Shown in pieces: positions 48,209 through 50,164 of a stretch of DNA of 50,164 bases; position 1 is the first letter of the stretch; every line of letters begins with the position of its first letter. Position numbers and translations under genes: made by a program. Source of the stretch: Benthortus sp964440495 (GTDB taxonomy: Archaea; Thermoproteota; Nitrososphaeria_A; Caldarchaeales; Wolframiiraptoraceae); the NCBI GenBank assembly GCA_964440495.1, contig CAYTSD010000007.1, positions 1 through 50,164 of the forward strand, given 5' to 3'. The notes below the pieces were generated by a model. That model saw nothing but the letters and a program-made list of their open reading frames with translations, was not told the DNA's origin and did not search any database.

Positions 48209-49666
48209 TTGACCATACCTATAGGGATGGTCTCAAGCGGGGCGAGTGAGTCGCGGGCCACGGTAATCCTCTACGAAGGAATGGAGAAGATTGTACAGAA
48301 TGAGAGCCTCATCATAATAAGGAACAAGAATGGAGGAGATGTGCTAGCGGTATGTAGGGGAGGGAAGGGGGTAAACGATAACATTAGGGCGGCGGGATAC
48401 ACCCCTGGAGTAGCCTACGCTAAGACGGGTAGAACACCCAGCAGCGTCAAGGAATACTATCTCTATAACCTAGAGGTGATAGGAGTGGTGGAGGGAGACA
48501 GTCTACAGCAGAATAAGCTGATAATCGCTCCAACATCAATTGTTGAGATGTTCACGGAGGAGGATAATCCCATGAAGTATCTAGGAGACACTGGGCTAAC
48601 CCTCGGACACTATTGGGGGAAGCCTGGATGGAAGGTTCCAGTCCTCAAACAATACATAAACTATCACGTCGGAGTGTTTGGGGTAACAGGTTCAGGGAAA
48701 TCCTATCTAGCACGCTATGAGATAATCCCCCTCCTCCGCAGAGCTGGATACAGCGTAATAGTGATGGACTGGAAGGGAAGCGACTACGCACCCTACTACG
48801 ACTCAGTCATGATGCTCGACCAGATCAAGGTGAACGACACGATAGTTGCGAGATACTTCAGCTCAATAACAAAGAACTTTGGATACTATGGGAGGGAGGA
48901 GAACCCTGTAGCGGCAGCCGTTGAGACAGCGCTAAGAAAAACAGACTGGAGGGGGAAACCACCTGAGGAAGCTAGAGAGACCGTCTACTTCAAAGCGAGA
49001 GCTATTCTGGAGAGTATGGCCAGCGGCATGAAGGCTGAAACCAAGCAGCTTTGGATAAGCAGGCTTGACTCATCCTTCGACGAATTAACGGAAGAAGAGT
49101 TCGAGAAGTTTCTCGGAACAGTTGAGCCATGGGACATCCTCGCAGAGGCAAAAGATAGAGGAATACTGGTCGTGGACATGAGTAAGGGTGAGAAAGACCA
49201 GAAATTAGCAGCATTCTACTCCATTGCAAGATACTTGAAGAGGCTTATGGAGAGGAAGCAGAGGCTTGACGTCGCCCTCGTTATAGATGAAGGCCCACAA
49301 TACGCGCCTTGGCAGCCTCGCGGACTTGAGAGGGAGACAACGGATTTAATTATCGAGCTCTGCGCGCTTGGACGGAGCTATGGATTAGCGATAATTCTCC
49401 TCTCTCAGGGAATGGCTGGCGAGATAGGATTGAACTCGGCGGTTAGGAGGAATCTCAACACCCAGTTTATAGGCAGAATCCACCCACTGGACTTCGAGGA
49501 GGCTCAGAGGCTCGCGGCCTCATATTACATCTCACCCGAAACCTTCCTAACCCTCCCAGAAGGCCACTTCTACTTCCTCGGGAGAATGAACCCTTCCCCA
49601 ACCCCACTACTCATAAGCTTCCAGATAAATGAAGAGGAAGAATCAGGTTCCGCCAGCAAGCAATAG
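48209..49666 (+). CDS. HerA-like FtsK/HerA-family DNA-translocase ATPase
   Basis: 485 residues from TTG 48209; an in-frame ATG at 48227 is the alternative. N-terminal HAS-barrel-like beta domain, Walker A GVTGSGKSY (158-166), Walker B VALVIDEGPQ, sensor ILLSQG and arginine-finger region NTQFIGRIH. HerA usually works with NurA, Mre11 and Rad50 in DNA-end resection, but no nurA is in the window. Confidence 0.9.
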   Translation: MTIPIGMVSSGASESRATVILYEGMEKIVQNESLIIIRNKNGGDVLAVCRGGKGVNDNIRAAGYTPGVAYAKTGRTPSSVKEYYLYNLEVIGVVEGDSLQQNKLIIAPTSIVEMFTEEDNPMKYLGDTGLTLGHYWGKPGWKVPVLKQYINYHVGVFGVTGSGKSYLARYEIIPLLRRAGYSVIVMDWKGSDYAPYYDSVMMLDQIKVNDTIVARYFSSITKNFGYYGREENPVAAAVETALRKTDWRGKPPEEARETVYFKARAILESMASGMKAETKQLWISRLDSSFDELTEEEFEKFLGTVEPWDILAEAKDRGILVVDMSKGEKDQKLAAFYSIARYLKRLMERKQRLDVALVIDEGPQYAPWQPRGLERETTDLIIELCALGRSYGLAIILLSQGMAGEIGLNSAVRRNLNTQFIGRIHPLDFEEAQRLAASYYISPETFLTLPEGHFYFLGRMNPSPTPLLISFQINEEEESGSASKQ

Positions 49667-49894
49667 CATTCCGCCGACGGCTCCGAGGTAGAAGGCGATC
49701 AACGCCCCCCAGCAGACATCGCGCTTCCCGCAAATCAGGAGGAAAGCCGCGGCGAGGATGGTAAGCGAGCTGAATGCGAGCAAGTAACATGCGATGGTGA
49801 AGTAGAATGACGATTGCTGGAAGAGGCTCCAAGAATTCAAGATCATTAAAACGCCGCTTATGATCGAGATCAAGACCGCGAGCCCTCTCTTCAC
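49643..49894 (-). CDS. Small integral membrane protein
   Basis: 83 residues from GTG 49892-49894 with two to three membrane helices (about 5-22, 30-53, 62-80). It overlaps the HerA gene tail to tail by 24 bases. This frame is preferred over a longer overlapping one at 49611-49922 because it is strongly hydrophobic and protein-like. Function unknown. Confidence 0.55.
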   Translation of the reverse strand: MKRGLAVLISIISGVLMILNSWSLFQQSSFYFTIACYLLAFSSLTILAAAFLLICGKRDVCWGALIAFYLGAVGGMLLLAGGT

Positions 49895-49954
49895 GGATAC
49901 GCCACCTTCCCAGCCACTCCATGTGAGGTTCTATATTGTCTTGAAGATGAGGGT

Positions 49955-49968
49955 TGATGTAAACATCA
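49955..49968. promoter_or_regulatory. Perfect palindrome in the promoter region of the membrane protein gene
   Basis: TGATGT-AA-ACATCA is a six-base-pair inverted repeat with a two-base centre, about 60 bases upstream of the minus-strand start at 49894. A TATA-like element (AATATAG on the minus strand) lies between. It could be an operator. The rest of 49895-50095 shows no convincing gene. Confidence 0.35.
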
Positions 49969-50095
49969 GATCAATGAGCGAGGCATCCTCCGAAATTTAC
50001 AAGCATGACATAGTTTTTCGGCGGTTCTCAGAAGTCTCTATCTCAGCGTTAATGATCGCTTAATTGATGGACTGAGGCTGAGAGATTTTCCGAAC

Positions 50096-50164
50096 TTATA
50101 GTTCGAGGAATCGATCGATGAACTTCCTATACCAGTTCTCATACTCCTCGGCGGTGATTATATG
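50096..50164 (-). CDS. C-terminal fragment of a gene running off the window
   Basis: From the right edge the minus strand reads ITAEEYENWYRKFIDRFLEL and then TAA (50096-50098). The residues look protein-like (charged and aromatic). The length is too short for a family call. Confidence 0.4.
   Translation of the reverse strand, partial: HIITAEEYENWYRKFIDRFLEL

Noticed and set aside
49611..49922. 103-residue minus-strand frame overlapping the terminal membrane protein gene
   Set aside because: Its composition is Arg/His/Leu-rich and not membrane-like, whereas the alternative frame 49643-49894 is strongly hydrophobic with clear helices.
1..50164. CRISPR array, rRNA genes, transposase genes or prophage
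   Set aside because: No regularly spaced repeats, rRNA-like stretches, transposase motifs or terminal inverted repeats of an insertion sequence were noticed.

Overview
The window is archaeal. It encodes the large subunit of D-family DNA polymerase (PolD DP2), the small primase subunit, GINS51, Alba, aIF5A, aIF2-alpha, Nop10, S27e, L44e, Sec61-beta, Elf1, AglB and GGGP synthase. PolD together with Elf1-type and other eukaryote-like factors, a NuoL/NuoM pair and roughly 50-55% GC suggest a deep TACK-type lineage, possibly an Aigarchaeota/Caldiarchaeum relative. That placement is inference. The 10-N gap at 10362-10371 shows this is a draft scaffold, perhaps a metagenome bin. GTG and TTG starts are common, genes are tightly packed and 4-nt ATGA/GTGA overlaps are frequent.

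Layout. 1-6483: a truncated ABC substrate-binding protein, a flavin-dependent oxidoreductase, aIF5A facing Dph6, an overlapping NadK-Nob1-archaemetzincin run and a DUF1893 protein. 6498-9830: an 11-bp inverted repeat, a promoter, then a three-gene operon encoding a short SMC5/6-like ATPase, a kleisin-like protein and a KITE (Nse3/MAGE-like) protein, followed by a candidate C/D box sRNA. 9878-14753: a Nudix gene broken by the assembly gap, small and duplicated DUF350 membrane proteins, a membrane-anchored M6 metalloprotease and an AT-rich glyA. 14816-26480: a possible gene remnant, a YchF-like GTPase, a DUF35 protein, NuoM/NuoL, an ornithine cyclodeaminase homologue, a subtilisin-like protease and AglB.

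26483-31653: the translation operon S27e-aIF2alpha-Nop10-PAC2-zinc ribbon on the minus strand, with L44e displaced to the other strand, a class III aminotransferase homologue lacking the PLP lysine, and Alba. 31700-39126: DUF2070, a beta-lactamase-fold nuclease, Sec61-beta, a winged-helix regulator, a RadB-like ATPase with an altered P-loop, and PolD DP2. 39175-44198: an iron-sulfur-type cluster (NifX-like, two MinD/ferredoxin ATPases, a winged-helix protein, DUF59), a KaiC-like ATPase, GGGP synthase and Elf1. 44290-50164: a YqgF-like nuclease with a Clp1/Grc3 kinase, GINS51-PriS with a small membrane peptide, a HerA-like ATPase, and a membrane protein near the window edge.

The most exciting region is 6498-9721. 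One gene carries SMC5-like and SMC6-like ATPase signatures in a protein only about 590 residues long with no room for a normal hinge. It is translationally coupled to proteins that look like the Nse4-type kleisin and Nse3/MAGE-type KITE partners. This could be a minimal archaeal SMC5/6-like complex. I cannot check from here whether it has been described.
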